Assembly (NCBI RefSeq): GCF_021605415.1
Contig: NZ_WKEQ01000005.1
Location: 155,236-219,235 of the forward strand
Source of the DNA: Pseudomonas syringae
GTDB lineage: Bacteria > Pseudomonadota > Gammaproteobacteria > Pseudomonadales > Pseudomonadaceae
Direction of reading: 5' to 3'
Length of the DNA stretch: 64,000 bases
This document shows positions 1 through 8,473 of this stretch, piece by piece. The stretch's first letter is position 1. The number at the start of each line of letters is the position of its first letter. The notes below the pieces were generated by a model, which saw only the letters and a list, made by a program, of their open reading frames with translations, did not search any database and had not been told where the DNA came from. Made by a program: the position numbers and the translations under genes.

Positions 1-496
1 TAACCCTATGCTCTTTATCACCAGGGTTAATTCGTTCAGGGCTATAGCCTGCAAAGAAATCGACGTTAAATTTCATGCCCGAAACTTTTTCTAGCACTGG
101 AACACAGTCTTCTTCAGTCGCACCTGGATAGACGGTAGATTCATAAATGACGATATCGCCTTTTTTCAAAACTTTACCGATACTCTCGGAGGCTTTGATC
201 AGCGGTGTCAGATCAGGCTGTTTGTATTGATCGATTGGTGTAGGAACAGTGACGATGAAAACGTTACAATCACTCAGCTCATCCAATTTCGAGGAATAGC
301 CCAAAAGAATTGCTTTCTTTAGCTCTTCACTAGATACCTCAAGTGTCGAATCATGACCAGCCTTTAAAGTATCAATACGGTGCTGATTAATATCAAACCC
401 GACGACAGAGCGGTGCTTGCCAAACTCTACAGCTAAAGGCAAGCCGACATAACCCAGGCCAATAATGGCTAATTTGATCTCTTCCAGCTGGTGCAT
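1..496 (-). CDS. tviB: Nucleotide-sugar dehydrogenase, TviB type (UDP-GlcNAc C-6 dehydrogenase), C-terminus outside window
   Basis: The 165 residues present make the N-terminal NAD-binding half of a UDP-sugar dehydrogenase. They show the Rossmann motif IIGLGYVGLPLAVEFG, the IVTVPTP segment, YESTVYPG and SPERINPGD, a run closely resembling TviB of the Vi polysaccharide pathway. The family oxidises UDP-N-acetylglucosamine to the uronic acid in the cytoplasm for O-antigen or capsule synthesis. The chosen ATG gives the usual short lead (MHQLEEIKLAIIG); an in-frame GTG lies 12 bases upstream. The gene reads out of the left edge and is probably the first gene of a polysaccharide cluster beside wzz. 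A 14-bp palindrome lies 24 bases upstream of the start. Confidence 0.88.
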   Translation of the reverse strand, partial: MHQLEEIKLAIIGLGYVGLPLAVEFGKHRSVVGFDINQHRIDTLKAGHDSTLEVSSEELKKAILLGYSSKLDELSDCNVFIVTVPTPIDQYKQPDLTPLIKASESIGKVLKKGDIVIYESTVYPGATEEDCVPVLEKVSGMKFNVDFFAGYSPERINPGDKEHRV

Positions 497-519
497 AATC
501 GAACCCACATTATAAATAA

Positions 520-533
520 TTGAAACGTTTCAA
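520..533. promoter_or_regulatory. Palindrome TTGAAACGTTTCAA, Cra/FruR-like operator upstream of tviB
   Basis: The 14 bases form a perfect palindrome with a central CG, the usual shape of LacI/GalR-family operators. The core TGAAACGTTTCA agrees with the known Cra (FruR) consensus in gamma-proteobacteria. It lies 24-37 bases before the tviB ATG, where a bound repressor would block early transcription. The sequence is seen; the regulator is inferred. Confidence 0.45.
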
Positions 534-915
534 AATTAAATCTGACGCTAAACCACCCATCAGGTTTTCGCGGCCAGCTCAACCATAACGAACATTTTTT
601 TTCAATGCCTTCTTATCATGGATCCTCATCGCTTACTGATAGTTTCCAAATGGAAAATGCCGAACCGTCCAGAGGATTAGCTAGCGCGCCTTCGATCATA
701 ACATGATAGTTTTTTTTGGCTCAGACTTGGAGCCTTATCTTGCATACTGAAGAAAATTGTGTGGATGCCTTTGCTGGACGCGTCTTCCATAGCTGAATGA
801 TCCATATTTTTGATAGATTATGTCTTCTGGCTTGATATGTAATCAAAGCGCATCTTGAAGGACAATGATGCAGATGCGCTGGTGTCTCGCCTGCACTGAA
901 TCAATTCGCAGCATT

Positions 916-936
916 ATACGCCTATGCTAGGCGTAT
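916..936. promoter_or_regulatory. Inverted repeat ATACGCCTA-tgc-TAGGCGTAT of unknown function
   Basis: Two perfect 9-base arms flank a 3-base centre in the otherwise AT-rich spacer. Neither strand has a T-run after it, so it does not look like an intrinsic terminator. It may be an operator or a small hairpin in the tviB leader. About 18 bases to the right, at 954-961, the minus strand reads GGCGGTAC, seven of eight bases of the ops element. Confidence 0.35.
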
Positions 937-1329
937 TTGCTGGGAGCAAAAAGGTACCGCCTACCGGATAAACGGCCCTTTTACAAGACTCGATTTCGCT
1001 TGATCTAGCAGCATTAATGCATGAGATTGATTCTTACAGCCTGCCAGTTTGGCACTAGCCGAGCCCACGACAGCCGCAAATTTTCGGCCAAATTAGAGCG
1101 TATTGCTTAATAAATAGCCTCCACTGGCAATGCGCTCCAATCAACCCATTAAGATAAAAGGTAATATGCAGCTATCGAAGGGAGAGAATAAGCGAGAACG
1201 GCGGGTTGAACGCTCGGCCTTGGAACTTACTTTCCGGCCGAGCATACTTTATAGCGGATTTCGTGGAGTGGCGAATGCTCAAGAATCTTCGTTCTGTTGC
1301 ACCAACCTAAACAATGAAGATCATCAGAC

Positions 1330-2385
1330 TTATGATAATGCGCCTTCATCTTTTTTGTGACCAAAACCAACCCTGATCAGCGCAATGAAACTACCAATGA
1401 ATAATCCAGCGATCAAACCCAGTATGATAATAATGGCTTTGCGAGGCTTAATCGGGCTCTCGGGAACCTCGACATTACCATCCTGCCTGTAAACAGAAAT
1501 ACTTTCCGGATCGACTTTCATATGATTGTAAAAACTGTATTGCATCTGCAGTGGACGCAATTCCTTGATAAACGCATCATCGGACGATCTAGCCTTAAAT
1601 ACATCGACTTCTGCAGCCAATGCTTTACTCCCCCGCTGATAATCCAATTTATCACTTGTATCTAGAACGATATCAACCGTGGCGGAAGAATGAACTGATG
1701 GCAAAGTTAAACCGATACTCTCTGCAATCTTCAACCCCTCTTCCAATTGCTGAATACGATCCTCGCGAATCCGCTGTGCGGTTTCTCGCAAGCTAGCTAT
1801 CTGTTGCTCCAAGTTACGAGCGCTCACCAATGCCTCGGCTTTGACGTTTTTTACCAGTTCCGCCTCGGCCGCTTCGCTGGCACGCTCCACATAATTCTTG
1901 GCCCACTCCGTGGCGCGAACTGGGTCTTCGCCTTGTACGATCACCGAGAAACGATCGGGCGTGTCCTTACCCGGCCCCTTGACCATTAATACGCGAGAAA
2001 AGCGCTCATACAACCGGTCAAGCGGGGCTTTTCGGTCAGAATCATCCAGCGAGGGTAGATAGACGCCTTGGAAAAACTTCTGCCGCAGGGATTCACCTTG
2101 AAGATTTCTGGCGAATACTTCATATACATATTTGATGGAGTAAGGATCTAGGTCAGTGCTTTTGCCGCGACCATAATTTAGTTCGGCAATATCGTTTTGC
2201 GTTGGAGGCATTATTACGAGCTTGGACTCATAAACTGGCTTACTTAAAAATGCATAAGCAGCTGCGCCAACAGTAACCAGAAAAGCGACCGCAAGAATAA
2301 GTTTTTTTTGAGCCAAAAGCCGTCGCCCAAGCGCAATCAGGTCAATCTCATCAGAGACATGAGTTTCAACATGATTATTTTGCAT
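1330..2385 (-). CDS. wzz: O-antigen chain-length determinant Wzz
   Basis: This 351-residue inner-membrane protein has the Wzz architecture. A short cytoplasmic lead carries EIDLIALGRRL, a first membrane helix lies at about 25-48, a long periplasmic coiled-coil-rich domain follows, and a second helix (AIIIILGLIAGLFIGSFIALI) stands near the C-terminus after the proline-rich ESPIKPRKA. Wzz sets the modal length of Wzy-polymerised O-antigen. The ATG at 2385 is chosen because GAGG stands six bases before it; a GTG 12 bases further up lacks such a site. The position between ihfB and the polysaccharide genes is the usual one in Pseudomonas. Confidence 0.92.
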   Translation of the reverse strand: MQNNHVETHVSDEIDLIALGRRLLAQKKLILAVAFLVTVGAAAYAFLSKPVYESKLVIMPPTQNDIAELNYGRGKSTDLDPYSIKYVYEVFARNLQGESLRQKFFQGVYLPSLDDSDRKAPLDRLYERFSRVLMVKGPGKDTPDRFSVIVQGEDPVRATEWAKNYVERASEAAEAELVKNVKAEALVSARNLEQQIASLRETAQRIREDRIQQLEEGLKIAESIGLTLPSVHSSATVDIVLDTSDKLDYQRGSKALAAEVDVFKARSSDDAFIKELRPLQMQYSFYNHMKVDPESISVYRQDGNVEVPESPIKPRKAIIIILGLIAGLFIGSFIALIRVGFGHKKDEGALS

Positions 2386-2545
2386 TTGCGACCTCACTTC
2401 CTTTAACCGCTATTGGATTTGCGAAAAAACTGGACGCATCGAAAGGGATCACCAGCAAGGCCCCGGCAGTTGCGACAGGGAGTTCAGCCAAGTTAAATAC
2501 GATCAAAACGCACCCAATGCAAAGAGTTTGTAGTAAGTAATTCAT
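2375..2545 (-). CDS. Possible small membrane or secreted protein overlapping the wzz start
   Basis: A 56-codon open frame starts with ATG at 2545 and ends with TAA inside the first codons of wzz (11-base overlap). The N-terminal half is hydrophobic (LLQTLCIGCVLIVFNLAEL, then ATAGALLVI), like one membrane segment or a signal peptide. It fills the otherwise empty gap between the lapA-like gene and wzz, and its end would allow translational coupling to wzz. There is no strong ribosome binding site, and I do not recognise the protein, so it could be chance. Confidence 0.3.
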   Translation of the reverse strand: MNYLLQTLCIGCVLIVFNLAELPVATAGALLVIPFDASSFFANPIAVKGSEVANAK

Positions 2546-2569
2546 GAATCAAAGACATCGACAGGTTGA

Positions 2570-2794
2570 TTACTTCAACCGCCGACGCACAACAATGAGC
2601 CACGAGAGTAATGGGCCGATCATCATACCAGCGAGAAGCGCTAACAGCACTAAAACTGAAACAGGAAACCGCGGCACTGACAAACCGAAGAGCAGCAGTC
2701 CGACAGACTGGTTGTTCTCCAGCACGAACATAACGACGATGGCAGCAATGAACAGTGTGAACAGGACAAACGCAAATCGCTTAAAGCTTCGCAT
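2570..2794 (-). CDS. LapA-domain (DUF1049) small inner-membrane protein
   Basis: This 74-residue protein has a positive N-terminus (MRSFKR), a hydrophobic helix at about 7-26, the loop LENNQSVGLLLFG and a second helix at about 41-65 ending in VVRRR. That is the layout of the LapA (YciS-like) family linked to lipopolysaccharide assembly in E. coli. It lies directly downstream of ihfB with a 26-base gap. The ATG at 2794 fits the family length; an in-frame TTG at 2824 is the alternative. The role in this organism is inferred from the family. Confidence 0.75.
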   Translation of the reverse strand: MRSFKRFAFVLFTLFIAAIVVMFVLENNQSVGLLLFGLSVPRFPVSVLVLLALLAGMMIGPLLSWLIVVRRRLK

Positions 2795-2820
2795 GACTAC
2801 ACCAACGCACTGACTTTCCG

Positions 2821-3117
2821 TCAAAGATCATCCTCTTCCTCCTCGTTTACGCGATCTCGCAGTTCTTTTCCCGGCTTGAAGTGAGGAACGAACTTGCCGT
2901 CAAGGCTAACGGACTGGCCGGTTTTAGGATTGCGCCCCACACGCGGCGCTCGGTAGTGCAAAGAGAAACTACCAAACCCACGGATCTCGATACGATCACC
3001 AGTGGCCAGGCATTGGGACATTTGTTCAAGCATGGTCTTGATGGCCAACTCCACATCCTTGGATGAGAGCAGCCCTTGATGGGTGACAATTCGTTCGATC
3101 AACTCCGACTTCGTCAT
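2821..3117 (-). CDS. ihfB: Integration host factor subunit beta
   Basis: The 98 residues read as IHF-beta: [10 protein letters not shown], the beta-arm core [25 protein letters not shown] and the end [14 protein letters not shown] with an acidic tail. IHF is the heterodimeric nucleoid protein that bends DNA at specific sites for transcription (often sigma-54 promoters), replication and recombination. The start has a good ribosome binding site (GAAGGGA). A small hairpin at 3132-3159 lies just upstream. The gene sits between the lipoprotein/rpsA side and the lapA-like gene. Confidence 0.97.
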   Translation of the reverse strand: MTKSELIERIVTHQGLLSSKDVELAIKTMLEQMSQCLATGDRIEIRGFGSFSLHYRAPRVGRNPKTGQSVSLDGKFVPHFKPGKELRDRVNEEEEDDL

Positions 3118-3131
3118 ATTTTTCCCTTCTT

Positions 3132-3159
3132 TTTCAAGCAGCTAGATCAGCGCTTGAAA
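3132..3159. promoter_or_regulatory. Hairpin in the ihfB leader
   Basis: TTTCAAGC and GCTTGAAA form 8-base perfect arms with a 12-base loop, ending about 15 bases before the ihfB start codon. It could affect translation or serve as a binding site. No T-run on the minus strand supports a terminator. Confidence 0.35.
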
Positions 3160-3267
3160 GGTTTTAGCATGCCATGAAGAATTTGAACAGCCCAAGGATT
3201 GACATATCTTCATCCACGCCGGGACGCGCTTTTTCAGGGCAATGCGAATCACCCAACGGCACTGATT

Positions 3268-3546
3268 TCACCGACAGATCACCAGCATGGTGCGAGTCAG
3301 GTAACCCGCCGGATTGAACCCAAAGGGAAACTCATCTTCCTCTTTTGCATCATCCGACCTAGCTATCACTTTGAAGCCAGCACCCCCGCACTCCTTGGCT
3401 GCTCTCTTTTGGCACTTCTCCCAACCGGAGCCCAGCCCGGAACAATCCACTTCTATGCCGCTGACACCACGTACAGCATGCGTCTTGGCATTTGTGGTAC
3501 AGCCCGCCAGTGCCAATATCGCGATGAATACCATTAGCCTGCTCAT
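3268..3546 (-). CDS. Small lipoprotein of unknown function
   Basis: The 92 residues begin with a lipoprotein signal peptide (MSRLMVFIAILALAGC), the cysteine at position 16 being the lipidation site. The mature part carries three further cysteines and the stretch GWEKCQKRAAKECGGAGFKVIARSDD, reminiscent of short secreted Pseudomonas proteins between rpsA and ihfB. AAGGAG stands four bases before the ATG. It probably resides in the outer or inner membrane facing the periplasm. The function is unknown. Confidence 0.8.
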   Translation of the reverse strand: MSRLMVFIAILALAGCTTNAKTHAVRGVSGIEVDCSGLGSGWEKCQKRAAKECGGAGFKVIARSDDAKEEDEFPFGFNPAGYLTRTMLVICR

Positions 3547-3701
3547 TCAGCTCCTTATGCCGAGCGCTATGCTCGACTGTCGCTTTCAAGGCTAAGCCTA
3601 GCCGTGAATGGACAATTGATCCGACTATGAAACAGACAACTCGTTGAAATGATTGGTTCGACCCCACCGGGAACGCATCGAGCTGGCCAAATCGCAGACA
3701 C

Positions 3702-3731
3702 AAAAAAGGGCGACCGAAGTCGCCCTTTTTC
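3702..3731. terminator. Intrinsic terminator after rpsA
   Basis: AAAAAAGGGCGAC and GTCGCCCTTTTT are 12-13 base arms around a 4-base loop, so U-tracts are present for both directions. It lies 15 bases beyond the rpsA stop and probably ends rpsA transcription. Confidence 0.9.
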
Positions 3732-3746
3732 ATGATCAAGCAGAAC

Positions 3747-5432
3747 TTAGTTCTGTTTGGCCATTGCTTGACGCAGCAGTGCCGCCATAGTGGTGTCACC
3801 TGCTTCGCCTTCCGGAGCTGCTTTCAGGCTCTGGATGGCTTCTTTCTCTTCAGCGTCATCTTTCGACTTGATGGAGAGTTGGATCACGCGGCTCTTACGA
3901 TCGACGCTGATGATCTTGGCTTCAACTTCCTGGCCTTCTTTCAGAACGTTGCGCGCGTCTTCAACGCGGTCACGGCTGATTTCGGAGGCTTTCAGCGTTG
4001 CTTCGATATCGTCGGCCAGAACGATGATGGCGCCTTTGGCGTCAACTTCTTTCACGGTACCGGTCACGATTGCGCCCTTGTCGTTAACCGAGACGTACTC
4101 GGAGAACGGATCGCTTTCCAGTTGCTTGATACCCAGGGAGATGCGCTCGCGCTCTGGGTCAACCGACAGGATAACGGTGTCCAGCTCGTCGCCCTTCTTG
4201 AAGCGGCGTACGGCTTCTTCGCCCACTTCGTTCCAGGAGATGTCGGACAGGTGAACCAGGCCGTCGATGCCGCCGTCCAGACCAATGAAGATACCGAAAT
4301 CGGTGATCGACTTGATGGTGCCGGAGATTTTATCGCCCTTGTTGAACTGGCCAGAGAAGTCTTCCCATGGGTTCGACTTGCACTGCTTGATGCCCAGGGA
4401 GATACGACGACGCTCTTCGTCGATGTCCAGAACCATGACTTCCACTTCGTCGCCGACTTGTACGACTTTCGAAGGGTGGATGTTCTTGTTGGTCCAGTCC
4501 ATTTCCGAAACGTGTACCAGACCTTCAACGCCTTCTTCCAGCTCAGCGAAGCAGCCGTAGTCGGTCAGGTTGGTTACACGAGCGGTAACGCGAGTGCTTT
4601 CTGGGTAACGGGCTTTGATAGCAACCCATGGATCTTCGCCCAGTTGCTTCAGGCCCAGGGAAACACGGTTGCGTTCGCGATCGTATTTCAGAACCTTGAC
4701 GTCGATTTCGTCACCAACGTTGACGATCTCGGAAGGATGCTTGATGCGCTTCCAGGCCATGTCGGTGATGTGCAGCAGGCCGTCCACGCCACCCAGATCG
4801 ACGAATGCGCCGTAATCGGTGAGGTTTTTGACGATACCTTTGACTTGCTGGCCTTCCTGCAAGGATTCCAGCAGAGCTTCGCGCTCGGCGGAGTTCTCGG
4901 CTTCCAGGACGCTACGACGGGAAACGACAACGTTGTTGCGCTTCTGGTCCAGCTTGATGACCTTGAATTCCAGCTCTTTGCCTTCCAGGTGCGTGGTGTC
5001 GCGCACTGGACGGACGTCAACCAGGGAACCTGGCAGGAACGCACGGATGCCGTTAACGTCGACAGTGAAGCCGCCTTTAACCTTACCGTTGATAACGCCC
5101 TTGACCACTTCCTCAGCTGCGAAGGCTGCTTCCAGAACGATCCAGCATTCAGCGCGCTTGGCTTTTTCACGGGACAGCTTGGTTTCACCGAAACCGTCTT
5201 CAACCGAGTCCAGCGCAACGTGAACTTCGTCACCGACATTGATAGTCAGATCGCCAGCGTCGTTGTAGAACTGCTCAAGCGGGATGAGTGCTTCAGACTT
5301 CAGGCCAGCGTGAACGGTTACCCAACGTGCTTGGTAATCGATATCAACGATAACACCGGTGATGATGGAGCCTGCCTGAAGGTTCAGGGTTTTTAGGCTT
5401 TCTTCAAAGAGTTCCGCAAAGCTTTCGCTCAT
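3747..5432 (-). CDS. rpsA: 30S ribosomal protein S1
   Basis: This 561-residue protein contains six S1 RNA-binding repeats, seen as recurring segments such as [40 protein letters not shown] and [22 protein letters not shown]1 binds mRNA on the small subunit and aids initiation on weak ribosome binding sites. The start ATG ([13 protein letters not shown]) has AGGA upstream and the length matches the family. The gene follows cmk, as in E. coli and P. aeruginosa. A 554-codon frame antisense to it is a codon-bias shadow. Confidence 0.98.
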   Translation of the reverse strand: MSESFAELFEESLKTLNLQAGSIITGVIVDIDYQARWVTVHAGLKSEALIPLEQFYNDAGDLTINVGDEVHVALDSVEDGFGETKLSREKAKRAECWIVLEAAFAAEEVVKGVINGKVKGGFTVDVNGIRAFLPGSLVDVRPVRDTTHLEGKELEFKVIKLDQKRNNVVVSRRSVLEAENSAEREALLESLQEGQQVKGIVKNLTDYGAFVDLGGVDGLLHITDMAWKRIKHPSEIVNVGDEIDVKVLKYDRERNRVSLGLKQLGEDPWVAIKARYPESTRVTARVTNLTDYGCFAELEEGVEGLVHVSEMDWTNKNIHPSKVVQVGDEVEVMVLDIDEERRRISLGIKQCKSNPWEDFSGQFNKGDKISGTIKSITDFGIFIGLDGGIDGLVHLSDISWNEVGEEAVRRFKKGDELDTVILSVDPERERISLGIKQLESDPFSEYVSVNDKGAIVTGTVKEVDAKGAIIVLADDIEATLKASEISRDRVEDARNVLKEGQEVEAKIISVDRKSRVIQLSIKSKDDAEEKEAIQSLKAAPEGEAGDTTMAALLRQAMAKQN

Positions 5433-5471
5433 TTTAATTCCTGTAGATGAGGGCGAAGGATACGCCCATCT

Positions 5472-5491
5472 CCACACCCCAGACGGTGTGG
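5472..5491. promoter_or_regulatory. Hairpin in the rpsA leader
   Basis: CCACACC and GGTGTGG (7-base perfect arms, 6-base loop) lie about 40-59 bases upstream of the rpsA start. S1 is known to repress its own translation in E. coli through a structured leader. A similar role here is an inference from position. Confidence 0.35.
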
Positions 5492-5513
5492 GTTAGTTTC
5501 ATATAAAAGAAGC

Positions 5514-5543
5514 GCCGCAGGACTATGACTGGTCCCCTGCGGC
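5514..5543 (-). terminator. Possible terminator or attenuator between cmk and rpsA
   Basis: GCCGCAGG and CCTGCGGC form an 8-base stem that can be extended, and on the minus strand the stem is followed by GCTTCTTTT. It lies just after the cmk stop. It may end part of the upstream transcription before rpsA. Confidence 0.5.
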
Positions 5544-5551
5544 CCTCTTGG

Positions 5552-6241
5552 TCACCCGGCGATATCGCGAATGGCGATCTCACTCATGATGCGTTGCAAC
5601 ACCTGGTCGATGGACAATTCCGTGGAATCCAGCTGTATGGCGTCAGCCGCCGGTTTGAGCGGGGCTACCGCTCGCTGGGTATCACGCTCATCGCGTGCAC
5701 GTATCTCATCTAGCAGACTCGACAGACTAACACCCTCAACTTTGCCCTTCAACTGCAAATATCGACGGCGCGCCCGCTCCTCGGCGCTGGCGGTCAGGAA
5801 AATCTTCAATGGCGCACCGGGAAACACCACCGTGCCCATGTCGCGGCCATCGGCCACCAGACCCGGCGCTTCCTGAAAAGCACGCTGACGCTGCAGCAGC
5901 GCCTCGCGTACGGCGGGCAATGCAGCCACTTGTGACGCACCGGAACCGATGCTTTCAGTACGAATGACATCGCTGACTTCGTCGCCTTCGAGGATGATCC
6001 GCTGGAGCTGACCGTCCGTCGCCGCGATGAATTGCACGTCCAGATGAGCGGCCAGTTTCTTCAGCAGCTCTTCGTTGGTCAGGTCGACGCCGTGGTTGTG
6101 CGCAGCAAACGCGAGCAATCGATACAGCGCACCGGAGTCCAGCAGGTTCCAGCCCAGGCGCTTGGCCAGAATCCCGGCGACGGTGCCTTTGCCGGAGCCG
6201 CTTGGCCCATCAATGGTGATGACCGGTGCGATGTAGTTCAC
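5552..6241 (-). CDS. cmk: Cytidylate kinase
   Basis: This 229-residue protein phosphorylates CMP and dCMP to the diphosphates. It shows the P-loop [11 protein letters not shown] near the N-terminus, the acceptor-site segment [16 protein letters not shown] and the lid motif RARDERD. The start is GTG at 6241, overlapping the aroA stop by four bases (GTGA). Longer upstream frames would add unrelated residues. The overlap shows translational coupling to the tyrA-aroA fusion. Confidence 0.95.
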   Translation of the reverse strand: MNYIAPVITIDGPSGSGKGTVAGILAKRLGWNLLDSGALYRLLAFAAHNHGVDLTNEELLKKLAAHLDVQFIAATDGQLQRIILEGDEVSDVIRTESIGSGASQVAALPAVREALLQRQRAFQEAPGLVADGRDMGTVVFPGAPLKIFLTASAEERARRRYLQLKGKVEGVSLSSLLDEIRARDERDTQRAVAPLKPAADAIQLDSTELSIDQVLQRIMSEIAIRDIAG

Positions 6242-8445
6242 GACTGAGCCTCTTGTGCCACACGAATGCCAACCTGCTCGCACAGCGCAAGGAAGTTGGG
6301 GAACGATGTCGCGACGTTGGCGCAGTCATGGATGCGGATCGGTGCATTCGCGCGCAGTGATGCCACGCTGAAGGCCATCGCGATTCGGTGATCGCCATGA
6401 CCGTGCACTTCACCGCCGCCGATCTGGCCGCCGTCGATAATGATGCCGTCCGGGGTCGGCTCGCACTTGACGCCGAGCGCCAGCAGACCGTCCGCCATGA
6501 CCTGAATGCGGTCTGACTCCTTGACCCGCAATTCTTCAGCGCCGGTCAATACCGTGCGCCCTTCCGCACAGGCTGCCGCCACGAACAATACCGGGAACTC
6601 ATCGATAGCCAGCGGGACCAGCGCTTCGGGAATCTCGATACCTTTGAGCTTAGCTGCTCGCACGCGCAAGTCAGCCACCGGCTCGCCGCCCACTTCACGC
6701 TGGTTTTCCAGGGTGATGTCGGCGCCCATCAGGCGCAGAATATCGATCACGCCGGTGCGGGTCGGGTTGATGCCGACATGTTCCAGCACCAGCTCGGAGC
6801 CTTCGGCAATCGAGGCCGCCACCAGGAAAAACGCCGATGACGAAATGTCGCCCGGCACTTCAATGTGAGTTGCTGTCAGCTTGCTGCCGGACTCGACCGA
6901 AGCCGTGGCACCGTCGACAGTGACCGGGTAACCGAAACCACGCAGCATACGCTCGGTGTGGTCACGGGTCGGCGCCGGCTCGGTGACCGTGGTCTTGCCT
7001 TCGGCGTACAGACCGGCGAGCAACAGGCAGGATTTCACCTGGGCGCTGGCCATCGGCATGGTGTAGGTCAAGCCCTTGAGCTTGTGTCCACCACGAATGA
7101 CCATCGGCGGACGACCTTCAGCAGCGGTCTCGATCACGGCGCCCATTTCACGCAGCGGGTTGGCCACGCGATTCATCGGACGCTTGGACAACGAGGCATC
7201 GCCAGTCAGGGTGCTGTCGAAGTTTTGCGCAGCCAGCAGGCCGGACAGCAAACGCATCGAAGTACCGGAGTTGCCTAGATAGATCGGGCCCGGCGCCGGT
7301 TTCAAACCGTGCAGGCCGACACCGTGAATGGTTACGCGGCCGTGGTGCGGGCCTTCGATGACCACGCCCATGTCGCGGAATGCCTGCAAGGTGGCCAGGG
7401 CGTCTTCGCCCTCAAGGAAACCTTCAACTTCGGTCACGCCCTCCGCCAGAGAGCCGAGCATGATCGAACGGTGGGAAATCGATTTGTCGCCTGGTACGCG
7501 AATCCGACCGGACAGGCGGCCACCAGGTTGAGCCAGGAAAATCAGATCGTTGGAATTCATAGCGTCCACATAGGCCCTGCGGGCCAGGATTTTACTGAAA
7601 TGCTCGCGGGCAACCCGGGCGCGCGTGAAGACGCCCAACAATTGGTGCCCATCCCCTGCATCGACCGCGTCGCGCAAGGCGTCGAGGTCGCTGCGAAATG
7701 TATCGAGTGTGCGCAGGACAGCCTCGCGGTTGGCGAGGAAGATGTCGTGCCACATCACCGGGTCGCTTCCAGCGATTCTTGTGAAATCGCGGAAACCGCC
7801 CGCAGCGTAACGGAAGATCTCAAGGTTTTCATTGCGCTTGGCCAATGAATCGACAAGACCAAATGCCAACAGATGCGGCAGATGACTGGTCGCGGCCAGC
7901 ACTTCGTCGTGACGCTCGACCTGCATGTGCTCGACATCGGCGCCCAATTCGCGCCACAAGCGATCGACAACCGCCAAGGCTTGCGGATCGGTTTGCGCGA
8001 GCGGTGTCAGAATCACTTTATGACGACGGAACAGTTCGGCATTGGAGGCTTCCACCCCGCTCTGCTCAGAGCCGGCAATCGGATGGCCCGGTACGAAGCG
8101 CGCCGGCATGCCGCCAAACGCCTCGGTCGCCGCACGCACCACATTGCCCTTGGCGCTGCCGACATCCGTGAGAATCGCCTGCCCCAGATCCATGCCAGCC
8201 AAACGGGCGAGCACTTTTTCCATGGCCAGGATCGGCACCGCCAACTGAATCACATCGGCGCCCTGGCAGGCCGCCAGCAGATCCTCTTCGCAGCGATCCA
8301 CCACACCCAACTCGACCGCCAACTTGCGCGATTGCGGATCGAGATCGACCCCGACCACTTCGCGGCAAACGCCGCTTTCGCGCAAGCCTTTGGCAAACGA
8401 ACCACCGATCAATCCCAGACCGACCACCACCAGGCGACCGATCAT
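6238..8445 (-). CDS. Bifunctional prephenate dehydrogenase / EPSP synthase (TyrA-AroA fusion)
   Basis: This 735-residue fusion is typical of Pseudomonas. Residues 1-295 form a TyrA domain with the dinucleotide motif [15 protein letters not shown] and [10 protein letters not shown], making the tyrosine precursor. From about 296 an AroA domain makes 5-enolpyruvylshikimate-3-phosphate. It has GDKS at 319-322, [21 protein letters not shown] and NPTRTG, which match motifs described for class II EPSP synthases. ATG 8445 gives the usual fusion length; a GTG at 8481 inside hisC is possible. It follows hisC and overlaps cmk, in an aromatic supraoperon. Confidence 0.95.
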   Translation of the reverse strand: MIGRLVVVGLGLIGGSFAKGLRESGVCREVVGVDLDPQSRKLAVELGVVDRCEEDLLAACQGADVIQLAVPILAMEKVLARLAGMDLGQAILTDVGSAKGNVVRAATEAFGGMPARFVPGHPIAGSEQSGVEASNAELFRRHKVILTPLAQTDPQALAVVDRLWRELGADVEHMQVERHDEVLAATSHLPHLLAFGLVDSLAKRNENLEIFRYAAGGFRDFTRIAGSDPVMWHDIFLANREAVLRTLDTFRSDLDALRDAVDAGDGHQLLGVFTRARVAREHFSKILARRAYVDAMNSNDLIFLAQPGGRLSGRIRVPGDKSISHRSIMLGSLAEGVTEVEGFLEGEDALATLQAFRDMGVVIEGPHHGRVTIHGVGLHGLKPAPGPIYLGNSGTSMRLLSGLLAAQNFDSTLTGDASLSKRPMNRVANPLREMGAVIETAAEGRPPMVIRGGHKLKGLTYTMPMASAQVKSCLLLAGLYAEGKTTVTEPAPTRDHTERMLRGFGYPVTVDGATASVESGSKLTATHIEVPGDISSSAFFLVAASIAEGSELVLEHVGINPTRTGVIDILRLMGADITLENQREVGGEPVADLRVRAAKLKGIEIPEALVPLAIDEFPVLFVAAACAEGRTVLTGAEELRVKESDRIQVMADGLLALGVKCEPTPDGIIIDGGQIGGGEVHGHGDHRIAMAFSVASLRANAPIRIHDCANVATSFPNFLALCEQVGIRVAQEAQS

Positions 8446-8473
8446 AGGTGCAGCAGATTGCAGTGCAGTGACA

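Larger units (their letters stand above)
497..1329. other. AT-rich gene-free region between tviB and wzz
   Basis: This 833-base stretch is clearly richer in A and T than the rest of the window, as expected next to an O-antigen cluster. I see no convincing gene; an open frame at 1130-1360 has no family resemblance. It must hold the tviB promoter and holds the palindromes at 520-533 and 916-936, which are listed separately. Confidence 0.6.

Noticed and set aside
954..961. A full ops/JUMPstart element
   Set aside because: Only seven of eight core bases match and the wider JUMPstart sequence is absent; kept only as a weak finding.
1130..1360. Open frame of 76 codons between tviB and wzz
   Set aside because: No family resemblance, it overlaps the end of wzz, and the region is AT-rich non-coding DNA.
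3732..5396. Open frame of 554 codons antisense to rpsA
   Set aside because: It is a shadow of the strongly biased rpsA codons, and rpsA is certain.
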